NCBI GenBank assembly: GCA_963828415.1
Contig: CAWHEI010000015.1
Coordinates: 124,001 to 188,000 of the forward strand
DNA: 64,000 nt
Origin: Sva-07 sp963828415
Lineage (GTDB): Bacteria > Actinomycetota > Acidimicrobiia > Acidimicrobiales > Ilumatobacteraceae
Direction: 5' to 3'
In this document: one piece after another, positions 53,801 to 62,836 of the stretch
How positions within the stretch are numbered: position 1 is the stretch's first letter
Layout of the letters: each line of letters starts with the position of its first letter
Translations under genes and position numbers: made by a program
Notes under the pieces: generated by a model
Databases searched by the model: none
Told to the model about the DNA's origin: nothing
The model's input: only the letters and a program-made list of their open reading frames with translations

Positions 53801-54277
53801 TCAGGTCACACCCTTTCGGACACGCAGCCGCGCAGTGCTCGACTCGGCGACGGGAACGAGCGTCGTCGCCTTGCCAAGTCCAATCGCCGGCATGTTGCCG
53901 TAGATCGCCTCGTACTCGCCGGCGCGCACGAGATACGTCTCGTGCCAGATCCCCGTGCGATCCGACTTGCCGACGCGCCGCCAGTAGTTGCGCCACGGCT
54001 CGAGATGCGGGTCGTCCTGATCGCGGGCGAAGGCCTCGAGGTGCTCGAACGACCGCCAATACTGCACGATCGTCGGGAAGCCGTTCTCATACCCCAGCAG
54101 TCCCTTCTCGGGATGTTCGGTCAGGTACTTCAGCATGTGGTTCATCCCGCGCCTGCCCCCGAGATCAGCGAATGATCGGAGCAGGTGAAAGAAGTTGTTC
54201 GGTCTCGCCCCGATGAGGAAGACCACGAAGTCCCCCTCGATCTCGGCGGTCCATCGTCCCTTGCGTACCTGTGCCAT
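53801..54277 (-). CDS. DUF4188 family protein (dimeric alpha/beta-barrel)
   Basis: A 158-aa protein from ATG 54277: KGRWTAEIEGDFVVFLIGAR, NNFFHLLRSFADLGGRRGMN, GLLGYENGFPTIVQYWRSFE, HLEPWRNYWRRVGKSDRTG and GIWHETYLVRAGEYEAIYGN. This is the DUF4188/monooxygenase-like pattern of small alpha/beta-barrel proteins. No metal or haem ligands are obvious. Confidence 0.8.
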   Translation of the reverse strand: MAQVRKGRWTAEIEGDFVVFLIGARPNNFFHLLRSFADLGGRRGMNHMLKYLTEHPEKGLLGYENGFPTIVQYWRSFEHLEAFARDQDDPHLEPWRNYWRRVGKSDRTGIWHETYLVRAGEYEAIYGNMPAIGLGKATTLVPVAESSTARLRVRKGVT

Positions 54278-54361
54278 CTCGCGAGTCTCGCGCAGGTTCG
54301 GAGAGTCGGTGACCGGCGCACCCGTGGGATGATCTGTCAACTGCAACCAGGGGAGGACGAC

Positions 54362-55021
54362 ATGGCCGACAACATCGGAGCGGTGACGCCAGGGCAACTG
54401 TACGGCGACGGCGCCCGAGGGTTCCAGCAAGCGTTCGACTCCGAACGCCTCGCCGACACGCTCTCGGCCGTGGCAGTGCACGACGAACTCTCGGACGACG
54501 ACATCGCCCTGATCCGTCGACAATCGACCGTCTGGATCTCGACCGTCGACGCCGACGGGTGGCCTGACGTGTCGTACAAGGGTGGCGACGTCGGATTCGT
54601 CGAGGTGATCGATGCGGGCGAAGTGCGGATCCCCATCTACGACGGCAACGGGATGTGGCGCACGCTCGGAAACATCGCCGACGACGGTCGCGTCGCGTTG
54701 CTGTTCATCGACCTCGACCGACCGTGGCGCATGCGCGTCCACGGTGTCGCCAGCGTCTCGACCGAGGCCACCGACGTCGGACGACACCACGGCGCGCAGG
54801 CGGTGGTCATCGTGCACGTCAAGCGGGCATTCCCGAACTGCGGGCGGTACATCCACCGCAACGGCGAGATCTCCAAGTTCGTCCCACGCGCCGACCACGC
54901 ACCGCCGATTCCCGACTGGAAACGAACCGAGGGTCTCCGACCGATGCTCCCCGCGCGCGATCAGGATGCGCTCGAGCGGAACAACCCGTCGGAGGACGGC
55001 GCCGACGGGTCGAGCGGCTGA
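54362..55021 (+). CDS. PPOX-class FMN-binding protein
   Basis: A 219-aa split-barrel protein: QSTVWISTVDADGWPDVSYK, GGDVGFVEVIDAGEVRIPIY, DGNGMWRTLGNIADDGRVAL, HVKRAFPNCGRYIHR. ATG 54362 is preceded by GGAGGA at 7 nt. Probably uses FMN or F420 to reduce an unknown substrate. Confidence 0.78.
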   Translation: MADNIGAVTPGQLYGDGARGFQQAFDSERLADTLSAVAVHDELSDDDIALIRRQSTVWISTVDADGWPDVSYKGGDVGFVEVIDAGEVRIPIYDGNGMWRTLGNIADDGRVALLFIDLDRPWRMRVHGVASVSTEATDVGRHHGAQAVVIVHVKRAFPNCGRYIHRNGEISKFVPRADHAPPIPDWKRTEGLRPMLPARDQDALERNNPSEDGADGSSG

Positions 55022-55042
55022 CGATCGTCAGCGCATGACGGT

Positions 55043-55888
55043 TCAGTCGGCGGGTTCGACACGCCAGACGTCGCCGTCGGAGCGGACGTGGCCGGCGCAC
55101 GGTTCCCAGTGGGTGCCGAGCACCAGTTCGTCGGTGTCGGCTCGCCCGGCGAAGAACGCCCGGCGGGTCGCTTCGGCCTCGACGGGGTCGACATCGAACG
55201 AGCTCCCCCATTCAGGGTGCGCCGCCTGGCACACCATGTGCGACAGATCACCGGTGATCACCGCGCGCTGCCCGTCGCTCTCGATCGACACGCTGACGTG
55301 GCCCGGAGTGTGGCCGGGTGTCGGTGTCAGCGTGACGTGCTCGGTGAGCTGTGCGTCGGTTGCCACGAGGTCGACGAGGCCGGCGTCGATCACCGGCTGG
55401 ATCGAATCGGCTCGCAGCACGGCGTCCATCCCCGAGTCGTCACGCTGCCAGTGCTCCCACTCGACATCGGCGAAGAGGTAGCGGGCATTCGGGAACGTCG
55501 GCACCCAGTGGCCCTCGACCAGGCGTGTGTTCCAGCCGACGTGGTCGACGTGGAGGTGCGTGCACAACACCGTGTCGATCGACTCGGGAGCGAAGCCGGC
55601 GGCGGTGAGGTCGTCGAGGAACGGGCCCGCCCGCATGCTCCACGCCTCGACCGGTCGCTGCTTGTCGTTGCCGAGACACGTGTCGACCAGGATGCGTCGC
55701 CCAGCGCTTTCGATCACCAGTGCCCGGATCGTCATGTGGACCTTGCCGTCAGGGGTCGCATAGTGCGGCACCATCCAGCCGATCTCCTGAATCCGTTCCG
55801 CCGTCGCGTCGGGCAGCAGCCAGTGCGCCGCCGACGTCGTGGTCAGCTCGGCGATCTCCGTGATCCGTACGTCCCCAATCGTCCACAT
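55043..55888 (-). CDS. Metallo-beta-lactamase-fold hydrolase
   Basis: A 281-aa MBL-fold protein with metal ligands in VLCTHLHVDHVGW, TPTPGHTPGHVSVSIE, VITGDLSHM and LGTHWEPCAGHV. It resembles the quorum-quenching lactonase/alkylsulfatase-like group rather than antibiotic hydrolases. ATG 55888; a perfect family R palindrome lies 16 bp upstream. Confidence 0.82.
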   Translation of the reverse strand: MWTIGDVRITEIAELTTTSAAHWLLPDATAERIQEIGWMVPHYATPDGKVHMTIRALVIESAGRRILVDTCLGNDKQRPVEAWSMRAGPFLDDLTAAGFAPESIDTVLCTHLHVDHVGWNTRLVEGHWVPTFPNARYLFADVEWEHWQRDDSGMDAVLRADSIQPVIDAGLVDLVATDAQLTEHVTLTPTPGHTPGHVSVSIESDGQRAVITGDLSHMVCQAAHPEWGSSFDVDPVEAEATRRAFFAGRADTDELVLGTHWEPCAGHVRSDGDVWRVEPAD

Positions 55889-55904
55889 GACACAGAGCCA
55901 ACCA

Positions 55905-55956
55905 CGTTTGCGTTGCATTCCGGGTGACCCGGTCCACCCGGAATGCAACGCAAACG
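55905..55956. repeat. Family R repeat, copy 3 (perfect palindrome)
   Basis: Identical to copy 2 through both arms. Between the MBL gene start and the end of the helical-repeat gene. Confidence 0.8.
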
Positions 55957-55976
55957 TCGGTTTCGGGCGCGCTGTG

Positions 55977-56939
55977 TCAGTCGGTGGTGGCCGGTCGGAC
56001 GCCGGCGTCGCGGCGGCGGGCGGCGATGTCAGGGTCGACGCCGGAGCTTCGCCACGCGTCGGCGTCGGCCGGCGAGAAGCCGTTCGCTGCCCATCGGGCT
56101 GCCTCGCCGGGGCGGAAGTCGAGCGTCAACCACGCTGCTGCGTCGCCGGGCCGCACGTCGGCAGCAACCCACTTGGCGAGCTTGCGATCGGGCAGCGTCG
56201 TCGCCGCCCACTCGTCGGCCGACTCCTCCGCCGCGCCCGCGTCGAGCGCGACGCGGCGGCGAACCACCCGTGTGGTCCAACCCTCCTCGGGGCGCTGCTC
56301 GCGTGCGCTGTCGACGTCGAAACCGACTGACTCGAGCAAGCGCGCCACCTCCGGGTCGGCGACCACTTCGGCCCATTCGGCTGCGCTCGACGCCGAGAAA
56401 CCGGCCGACGACCAGGTCGCTGCAGCCTCGGCCGACAGTCCCCGATCAATCCATTCCAACGCCTTCTTGACCTTGACCCCGGCCGCTTCGGCATAGGCGA
56501 TCTCGGCCGGGCTCCGCCCCGATCGCAAGTACGCCAGCGCCTTGGACGGCTTGAGGCCGCCCTCGGTGACGTCCGCGAGTTGGGCAGCCTCGGCAACGTC
56601 CGCGTCGGTCTTCGCCCACGGAGCAAACTGCTTGCCCGACGTGAAGCCACGATCGATGGCGCGCAGAATCGTCGCCGCGTCGAAGCCCTCCCAGGTCTCG
56701 ACGAACGCGGTGTCAGTCGGCAGCCCACGCGCCTCGAGCGAGGCAGCGAACGCAGCGTCGGGGGCCGGGCGTCCCGAGCGGCGGAACTCGGTGATCTCGT
56801 CGGTGGTGAGCGACGAGTCGTACCAGCGCGCCGCATGCGGTGGCGGGAGTGTCGCATCGCGGAACATGATCGTGACGACTGCATCTGGCAATCCCGACGC
56901 GATCCAGCGTTCCCGGTCCTGGCGATCAGCGTGCGTCAT
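55977..56939 (-). CDS. Helical-repeat protein with Trp-rich short repeats
   Basis: A 320-aa cytoplasmic protein made of degenerate roughly 14-residue units of the type A..W...GF....A (for example ALEWIDRGLSAEAAATWSSA, GFSASSAAEWAEVV, AAAWLTLDFRPGEAARWAAN, GFSPADADAWRSSG). I recognise no family. The shape suggests an alpha-solenoid or peptide-like repeat scaffold for protein binding. No signal peptide or membrane helix. ATG 56939. Confidence 0.55.
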   Translation of the reverse strand: MTHADRQDRERWIASGLPDAVVTIMFRDATLPPPHAARWYDSSLTTDEITEFRRSGRPAPDAAFAASLEARGLPTDTAFVETWEGFDAATILRAIDRGFTSGKQFAPWAKTDADVAEAAQLADVTEGGLKPSKALAYLRSGRSPAEIAYAEAAGVKVKKALEWIDRGLSAEAAATWSSAGFSASSAAEWAEVVADPEVARLLESVGFDVDSAREQRPEEGWTTRVVRRRVALDAGAAEESADEWAATTLPDRKLAKWVAADVRPGDAAAWLTLDFRPGEAARWAANGFSPADADAWRSSGVDPDIAARRRDAGVRPATTD

Positions 56940-57017
56940 CGCGCCATGATCCCCGTTCGGGGCCGCCGACCGCAAACAGCCCGCCCGCCACCACCCCGAC
57001 TCCACCCCGTCACACCC

Positions 57018-57213
57018 CGTTTGTGCGCAGATTCGGGTGACCCGCCCCACCCGGAATGCAACGCAAACGGGAGAGACCCCGCGCTGCACCGTTTGTGCGC
57101 AGATTCGGGTGACCCGTCCCACCCGGAATGCAACGCAAACGGGAGAGACCCCGCGCTGCACCGTTGGTGCGCAGATTCGGGTGAGCCGTCCCACCCGGAA
57201 TGCAACGCAAACG
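57018..57213. repeat. Three tandem family R repeats (72-bp unit)
   Basis: Copies at 57018-57069, 57090-57141 and 57162-57213, each of the hybrid subtype (left arm GTTTGTGCGCAGATTCGGGT, right arm as in the palindromic subtype), separated by the identical 20-nt spacer starting GGAGAGACCCC. A duplicated unit, not a CRISPR. It fills the 300-bp gap between the helical-repeat gene and the LLM oxidoreductase. Confidence 0.8.
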
Positions 57214-57233
57214 GGATGGGGGGTTGGCGAGGC

Positions 57234-58118
57234 TCAGCGGAGGGGGGCGATGACCTGTTCGGAGAAGCGCAGAATCGGATCGGTCGACGGTGGGTTGCCG
57301 AAGTCCATCACCACGTGGTCGACGCCGACCTCGTGCCAGCGGGCGATCAGCTCGTGCAACTCGGCCGACTCGGCGTCGGTCTCGGGTAGCGCACGCTCGA
57401 TCGTGATGCCGGTCTCGATGTCGACCGGATCCCGTCCCGCGGCGGTGGCGGCACGCTTGACGATGTCGTACTTGCGCAGCCAGTCGTCCTCCTTGCGGGA
57501 CATGTTGTGCCACATGTCGGCGATCCGTCCCGCCAGCGGCAGGCCGACCTGCTCGCCGTTCGCGCCGATGCACACCGGCGGCACCACCTCAGGCAAGGGC
57601 GGAGCGGCTGCGCCGTCGATCGAGAAGTACGTGCCCTCGAAGCTGGGATCGTCCTCGGTCCACATCAGCCGACAGATCGTCACGACCTCCTCGAGTTGCG
57701 CGTATCGCACCGACGGCGACGGGAACTCGTAGCCATACGCCGTGTACTCGTCGCCGCGCCAGCCGGCACCGATGCCGAGCATGAATCGGTTCTCGGAGAA
57801 CACCTGCAACGTGGCGGCCATCTTGGCGGTGAGCGCCGGCGGCCGGTAGCCCTGGCCGAGCACGTGGTGGCACAGCTGCACATCGGGGAACTTCGCGGCC
57901 AACCAGGTGAGCGACGTCCACGCTTCGACGAACGGATCGGTCTTCGCGTCGAATCCCCAGAAGTGATCGGCCACCCACATCGAGTCGAAGTGGTCGTTGA
58001 CGGTCGGCAGGATGTACTTCGCCTGCTCGACGACGATCGGCTTGTGATCGCTCCAGCGGTTGCCGATGCACGGCGAGAGCCAACCGAATCGGAGCGGACG
58101 TCGTTGTGCTGCAGCCAT
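57234..58118 (-). CDS. LLM-class (F420-dependent-like) oxidoreductase
   Basis: A 294-aa luciferase-like protein: DHFDSMWVADHFWGF, LCHHVLGQGYRPPALTAKMA, ENRFMLGIGAGWRGDEYTAY and PPVCIGANGEQVGLPLAGRI, typical of LLM-class F420-dependent oxidoreductases. Substrate unknown. TAGGTT lies 6 nt before ATG 58118. Divergent from the hydrogenase operon. Confidence 0.82.
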   Translation of the reverse strand: MAAAQRRPLRFGWLSPCIGNRWSDHKPIVVEQAKYILPTVNDHFDSMWVADHFWGFDAKTDPFVEAWTSLTWLAAKFPDVQLCHHVLGQGYRPPALTAKMAATLQVFSENRFMLGIGAGWRGDEYTAYGYEFPSPSVRYAQLEEVVTICRLMWTEDDPSFEGTYFSIDGAAAPPLPEVVPPVCIGANGEQVGLPLAGRIADMWHNMSRKEDDWLRKYDIVKRAATAAGRDPVDIETGITIERALPETDAESAELHELIARWHEVGVDHVVMDFGNPPSTDPILRFSEQVIAPLR

Positions 58119-58204
58119 GCGGCGAACCTACCGTGTCGAGCGCTGCGGGAACTCGGGTCGGAGGCCCCTACCCCAACCGAAGGCCCCCTGCGAACGTTGT
58201 TGTC

Positions 58205-59303
58205 GTGGGAAGCGCGTCGCTGATCGACGCGGCCGCGTCCGGCCGGGTGTTGACCGACGGGCTCGGACCGCTCGTCGCTCGCCTGCGTGAGCGCGGCTGC
58301 ACCGTCGTCGCTCCCGTCGCCAAGGATCGAGTGGTCGCCCTCGGCGAGATCGAGTCGGCGGACGAACTCGCCACGGGCTGGGTCGACGTCCAGGAGCCGG
58401 GCCACTACTGCGCCGAGTCGAGCACCACCGGTCCGTTCCGACACGCCGCGCCCGCCGCACCATGGAAACGATGGCTGCACCCCGAACAGCGCCTCGTCGT
58501 GCGGATGCGATCGGGCAGTGCTCGACCGGATCTCGACACGACCGACCGCACCGGTCGCACCACTCGCCTTCCTCGGCATCCAGTCCTGCGACCTCGCCGC
58601 GATCGGACGGCTCGACGTGGTGCTGGCAAACGACGAGGACTACTGCACACGACGCGAGTCGCTCGTGATCGTCGCCGTCGCATGCACCGACCCTGCCGCT
58701 GACTGCTTCTGTGTGTCGGCCGGAACGGGCCCATGGCCCGGCCCGGGCGCCGACATCGTGTTGCGAATGCTCGACGACGACACGCTGCTCGCGACCCCCA
58801 TCACCACCAGCGGCGCCGACCTGCTCGACGAGATCGGCCCACTCCGCGATGCGACGCCCGCCGAGATCGCCGCCGCCGACCAACACATCGCCACCGGTGC
58901 GGCCCGCCAGACCCGGCGGCTCGACCCCTCGGCGATCGCCGCCGCAGCGGCCGCTCCCGACGGCCCGGGCTGGGAGGCGGTGGCCGAGCGCTGCCTGACC
59001 TGCGGCAACTGCACGTTCGTCTGCCCCACCTGCTTCTGCACCTCGGTGGTCGACTCGGCTGCGCTGGACGGCAGCGCCTTCGAACGCCACGAGCGATGGG
59101 ACAGCTGCTTCTCGCTCGACTTCGCCCACGTCCACGGCGGTTCGGTCCGCACGTCGGCCGCCTCGCGCTACCGCCAGTGGTACCTGCACAAGCTCGTCAC
59201 CTGGCACGACCAGTTCGGCGAGTCCGGCTGCGTGGGCTGCGGGCGATGCATCACCTGGTGCCCGACCGGCATCGACATCACGGAGGCGATCGACCATGGC
59301 TGA
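58205..59303 (+). CDS. hyhB: Hydrogenase diaphorase/ferredoxin subunit HyhB-like (frameshifted)
   Basis: About 365 aa. An N-terminal part (GPLVARLRERGCTVVAPVAK, LGEIESADELATGWVDVQEP) and two [4Fe-4S] clusters: CLTCGNCTFVCPTCFC and CVGCGRCITWCPTGID. This is the beta-type subunit of group 3b [NiFe] hydrogenases (sulfhydrogenases), which passes electrons between the nickel site and the flavoprotein. The frame shifts at about 58505; a one-base change joins MRSGS to RAVLDRISTRPTAPVAP. The GTG at 58205 is a guess among several in-frame starts. First gene of the operon. Confidence 0.75.
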
Positions 59304-59823
59304 CCATCACCTCACCCGCGACCTCACCCACGACCTCACCCACCGGGACCTGACGATCCACGACCTGACGGCGGAGCTCGCCGCCAACCCGCTGCTGGGC
59401 GATCTCCGCCCCGACTTCCTCGAACTGATCGCCGGATGCTGCGTGAACATCGCGTTCGCCACGGGGCAACGGCTGATCACGGTCGGCGACCCTGCCGACC
59501 ACTTCTGGATCATCCGCCACGGTCGGGTCGACGTCGAGCTGCACGGCGCCGCACGCGGCACGATCACGATCGACCGGTTGGAGCCAGGTGAGATCCTCGG
59601 CGTCTCGTGGATCGCCGCGCCGTACGTCAGCGAGTTCGATGCCACCGCGGTGGAACACGGCAGCGCCATCGAGGTCGACGCGGCGTGTCTGCGAGGCAAG
59701 TGCACCGACGATCCCGAGCTCGGCCACGAGCTCTACCGGCGCTTCGCCACCATGCTCAAGTCGCGGCTGCACGCGACACGGCTGCAGCTCCTCGATCTCT
59801 ACGGACCCGGCGATGCGCGCTGA
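59296..59823 (+). CDS. CRP-like cyclic-nucleotide-binding-domain protein without HTH
   Basis: A 175-aa protein with a short repeated N-terminus (DLTHDLTHRDLTIHDLTAE) and one CRP-type sensor barrel (ITVGDPADHFWIIRHGRVDV, LEPGEILGVSWIAAPYVSEF). The C-terminal winged helix of CRP is absent, so it is not a classic DNA-binding regulator. It overlaps hyhB and the flavoprotein gene. Some group 3b operons have such a protein in this place; role unknown. Confidence 0.75.
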   Translation: MADHHLTRDLTHDLTHRDLTIHDLTAELAANPLLGDLRPDFLELIAGCCVNIAFATGQRLITVGDPADHFWIIRHGRVDVELHGAARGTITIDRLEPGEILGVSWIAAPYVSEFDATAVEHGSAIEVDAACLRGKCTDDPELGHELYRRFATMLKSRLHATRLQLLDLYGPGDAR

Positions 59824-60652
59824 GTCGCCCTCGTGCACGCTGACCCCGGCGATGGCTGCGGTCGAGGCGGCGGTCGACGAGCTTGCCGACACGGTCACGA
59901 TCTCGCTGACGATGCCCGACGAACTCGCCATGCCGCTGCCCGGCCAGTTCGCGATGCTCTGGGTTCCCGGCATCGGCGAGATCCCGATCTCGTACAGCGG
60001 CATCGGGCCGGGTCGGCGGGTCGACCACACCGTGCGCGCCGTCGGCGCCGCCAGCGCGGCGCTCTGCGAGCGGGCACCAGGCGACCTGGTCGGCGTGCGC
60101 GGCCCCTTCGGGAAGGGCTGGGAACTCGACGCGCTGTCCGGCGCCGACGTGTTGATCATCGCCGGCGGGCTCGGCCTCGCTCCGCTTCGACCGGTGATCG
60201 AGGCTGCCGCCGCGGGCAGGCTGGGCGCCCGGTCGGTGCAGTTGCTCGTCGGTGCCCGAAGCCCCGACGCGATCCCCTACGCCGACCAGATCGACGAGCG
60301 CTGGCAGACACTTCGGCCCAGGGTGACCGTCGACCGCGCCGACTCGTCGTGGACAGGCCCGGTCGGTCCGCTGCACGTCGGCCTCGCCGAACGTTTCGAG
60401 AACCCCATCGAGCGTCCCGACGAGGTCGCCGCGCTGGTCTGCGGTCCGGAGATCATGATGCAGGTGCTGAGCCGACAACTCGACATCGCCGGGGTCCCGA
60501 GAAGCCGTATCCAGGTCTCACTCGAACGCAACATGCAGTGCGGATTCGGGCAGTGCGGCCACTGCCAACTCGGCGCGCTGTTCACCTGCGTCGACGGGCC
60601 GGTCGTCGACTGGGCCATCGCCGCCCCCCTGCTCGCGGTACGGGAGCGATGA
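59813..60652 (+). CDS. hyhG: Hydrogenase flavoprotein subunit, HyhG-like
   Basis: A 279-aa FAD/NAD(P)-binding subunit: LPGQFAMLWVPGIGEIPISY (flavin site), GDLVGVRGPFGKGW, IIAGGLGLAPLRPVIEAAA (nucleotide site), VCGPEIMMQVLS and a C-terminal 2Fe-2S motif NMQCGFGQCGHCQLGALFTC. It links the hydrogenase to NAD(P)H in group 3b enzymes. ATG 59813 overlaps the CRP-like gene. Confidence 0.88.
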   Translation: MRAESPSCTLTPAMAAVEAAVDELADTVTISLTMPDELAMPLPGQFAMLWVPGIGEIPISYSGIGPGRRVDHTVRAVGAASAALCERAPGDLVGVRGPFGKGWELDALSGADVLIIAGGLGLAPLRPVIEAAAAGRLGARSVQLLVGARSPDAIPYADQIDERWQTLRPRVTVDRADSSWTGPVGPLHVGLAERFENPIERPDEVAALVCGPEIMMQVLSRQLDIAGVPRSRIQVSLERNMQCGFGQCGHCQLGALFTCVDGPVVDWAIAAPLLAVRER

Positions 60653-60653
60653 C

Positions 60654-61499
60654 ATGAGCAGCGACCTCACCACCGACCTGGCGACCGGCACCACCGACCC
60701 GACCATCACCACCGGCCGCCCGCGTGTCGCCGTCTGGAAGTTCTCCAGCTGCGACGGGTGCCAGCTGACGCTGCTCGACTGCGAGGACGAACTGCTCGCG
60801 TTGACCGAGGTCGTCGACCTCGTCCACTTCCTCGAGGCGGGGCCGTCGGGTGACGAGGGCCCGTTCGACCTGTCGCTCGTCGAAGGCTCGATCTCGACAC
60901 CCGAGGAGATCGATCGGATCCACCACGTGCGCGACGTCTCGCGCCATCTCGTGACGATCGGCGCGTGCGCCACCGCCGGAGGCATCCAGGCCCTGCGCAA
61001 CTTCGGCGACGTCGACGAACTCCTGCGGATCGTCTACGCCCGACCGGACTTCCTCTCGACCCTGGCGAACGTGTCGCCGATCAGCGAACACGTCGAGGTC
61101 GACTTCGAGCTGCGCGGCTGCCCGATCGACAAGCGCCAACTCCTCGAGGTGATCTCGGCGTTCGTGGTCGGTCGCCGACCCGAGGTGCCGAGCCACGACG
61201 TGTGCTTCGAGTGCAAGGCCGCCGGCACGGTGTGCGTGCTGGTCGCCGGCGACACGCCGTGTCTCGGGCCGGTCACCCACGCCGGCTGTGGGGCGCTGTG
61301 CCCGCGTTTCGGTCGCGGTTGCTACGGGTGCTTCGGCCCGATGGATTCCGCCCGGCCGGAACCGCTGATCGCCACACTGCGCGCACGCGGCGTGAGCGAG
61401 GAGGAACTGACCCGTCTGTTCCACACCTTCAACGCGTGGTCCGAACCGTTCCGGGACCAGCCAGGCCCGGTGCCCGTCGAGATCGGAGCAACACGATGA
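60654..61499 (+). CDS. hyhS: [NiFe] hydrogenase small subunit, HyhS-like
   Basis: A 281-aa small subunit with an extended N-terminus and the proximal cluster Cys in SSCDGCQLTLLDCEDELLAL, GACATAGGIQALRN, ELRGCPIDKRQLLEVI and the distal CLGPVTHAGCGALCPRFGRG, CYGCFGP. No twin-arginine signal, so cytoplasmic, as expected for group 3. ATG 60654 follows the flavoprotein stop by 1 nt. Confidence 0.9.
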   Translation: MSSDLTTDLATGTTDPTITTGRPRVAVWKFSSCDGCQLTLLDCEDELLALTEVVDLVHFLEAGPSGDEGPFDLSLVEGSISTPEEIDRIHHVRDVSRHLVTIGACATAGGIQALRNFGDVDELLRIVYARPDFLSTLANVSPISEHVEVDFELRGCPIDKRQLLEVISAFVVGRRPEVPSHDVCFECKAAGTVCVLVAGDTPCLGPVTHAGCGALCPRFGRGCYGCFGPMDSARPEPLIATLRARGVSEEELTRLFHTFNAWSEPFRDQPGPVPVEIGATR

Positions 61500-62836
61500 C
61501 CCACCGTGCCGGAGCCGGGCCGCTCGGCGCCGGCCCACTCGACAGCGGGGCGCTCACCCGCGTCGAGGGCGAGGGAGCGATGCACGTCGAGATCGTCGAC
61601 GGCCGCCTCGTCGGCGTGACGTTGCAGATCTACGAGCCCCCGCGGTTCTACGAGGGCTTCCTGCGCGGGCGCGGCCACACCGAACCGCCCGACATCACGG
61701 CTCGCATCTGCGGCATCTGCCCGGTCGCCTATCAGATGTCGGCGTGTCTGGCGATCGAGCAGGCGTGCGGGGTCGAGGTCACCGACGGCATCGCCGAGCT
61801 GCGCCGACTGCTCTACTGCGGCGAGTGGATCGAGAGTCACACGCTGCACATCCACATGCTGCACGCCCCCGACTTCCTCGGCGTCGACAGCGTCGTCGAT
61901 CTCGTCGCGCTCGACCGGGCGGCGGTCGAGCGTGGGCTCGAACTGAAGAAGATCGGCAACGAGCTGCTCGAACTGATCGGCGGCCGAGCGATCCACCCGG
62001 TGAACGTGCGGGTGGGCGGCTTCTACCGTCCCCCGACTCGCGAGGCGTTGCGAGCGTTCCGGCCACGGCTCGCCCGAGCGTTGGAGCTGGCGGTCGAGGT
62101 GTGCGAGTGGGTCGCCGGCTTCGACTTTCCCGACCTCGACACCGACCACGAGCTCGTCGCGCTCGACGATGGCGACCACTACCCGGTGTTCGGCGATCGG
62201 ATCGTGTCCGATCGTGGCCTCGACATCACCGTCGACGAGTTCGCACGCCACTTCGAGGAGTTCCAGGTGCCGCATTCGACGGCGAAGCACGCCCGGCTCC
62301 TCTCGCGCAGCAACTACCTCGTCGGCCCACTCGCCCGCTACCGCCTGGCCCGCGAGAAGCTCCTGCCGGCGGCCGCTGCCGCGGCGAGCGCCGCCGGTCT
62401 GGGCGCCACGTGCCCGAACCCGTTCCGCAGCATCATCGTGCGTGCGGTCGAGGTGGTCCACGCCTGTGAGGAGGCGCTGCGCATCACCGACGGCCTGATC
62501 GACACCAGCATCGACGTCGACCCCGGATCGGTCGAGGTGCCGGCCCGGGCGGGCACCGGCCACGGCGCCACCGAGGCGCCGCGGGGTCTGCTGTACCACC
62601 GCTACACCCTCGACGAGGCCGGGACGATCACCGACGCCGAGATCGTCCCGCCGACGTCGCAGAACCAGCCGACGATCGAGCACGACCTGTTCCACTTCGT
62701 CGAGTCGCGCCTCGACATGACCGACGACGCACTGGCCCGAGCCGCCGAGGTGACGATCCGCAACCACGATCCGTGCATCTCGTGCGCAACCCACTTCCTC
62801 GACCTCACCGTCGACCGCCGCGGGGGGACGTCATGA
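61496..62836 (+). CDS. hyhL: [NiFe] hydrogenase large subunit, HyhL-like
   Basis: A 446-aa catalytic subunit. The N-terminal nickel motif is ARICGICPVAYQM and the C-terminal motif is DPCISCATHFLDLTVDRR; both Cys pairs that hold the Ni-Fe site are present. The residues after the C-terminal His are the extension removed by the maturation protease. Together with the other subunits this is a group 3b-like, cytoplasmic, bidirectional NAD(P)-linked enzyme, commonly used to recycle H2 or dispose of reductant. ATG 61496 overlaps the small-subunit stop. Confidence 0.93.
   Translation: MTHRAGAGPLGAGPLDSGALTRVEGEGAMHVEIVDGRLVGVTLQIYEPPRFYEGFLRGRGHTEPPDITARICGICPVAYQMSACLAIEQACGVEVTDGIAELRRLLYCGEWIESHTLHIHMLHAPDFLGVDSVVDLVALDRAAVERGLELKKIGNELLELIGGRAIHPVNVRVGGFYRPPTREALRAFRPRLARALELAVEVCEWVAGFDFPDLDTDHELVALDDGDHYPVFGDRIVSDRGLDITVDEFARHFEEFQVPHSTAKHARLLSRSNYLVGPLARYRLAREKLLPAAAAAASAAGLGATCPNPFRSIIVRAVEVVHACEEALRITDGLIDTSIDVDPGSVEVPARAGTGHGATEAPRGLLYHRYTLDEAGTITDAEIVPPTSQNQPTIEHDLFHFVESRLDMTDDALARAAEVTIRNHDPCISCATHFLDLTVDRRGGTS

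Noticed and set aside
57018..57213. Regular array resembling a CRISPR
   Set aside because: The spacers are identical and the repeat is a REP element found singly elsewhere; no cas gene is nearby.
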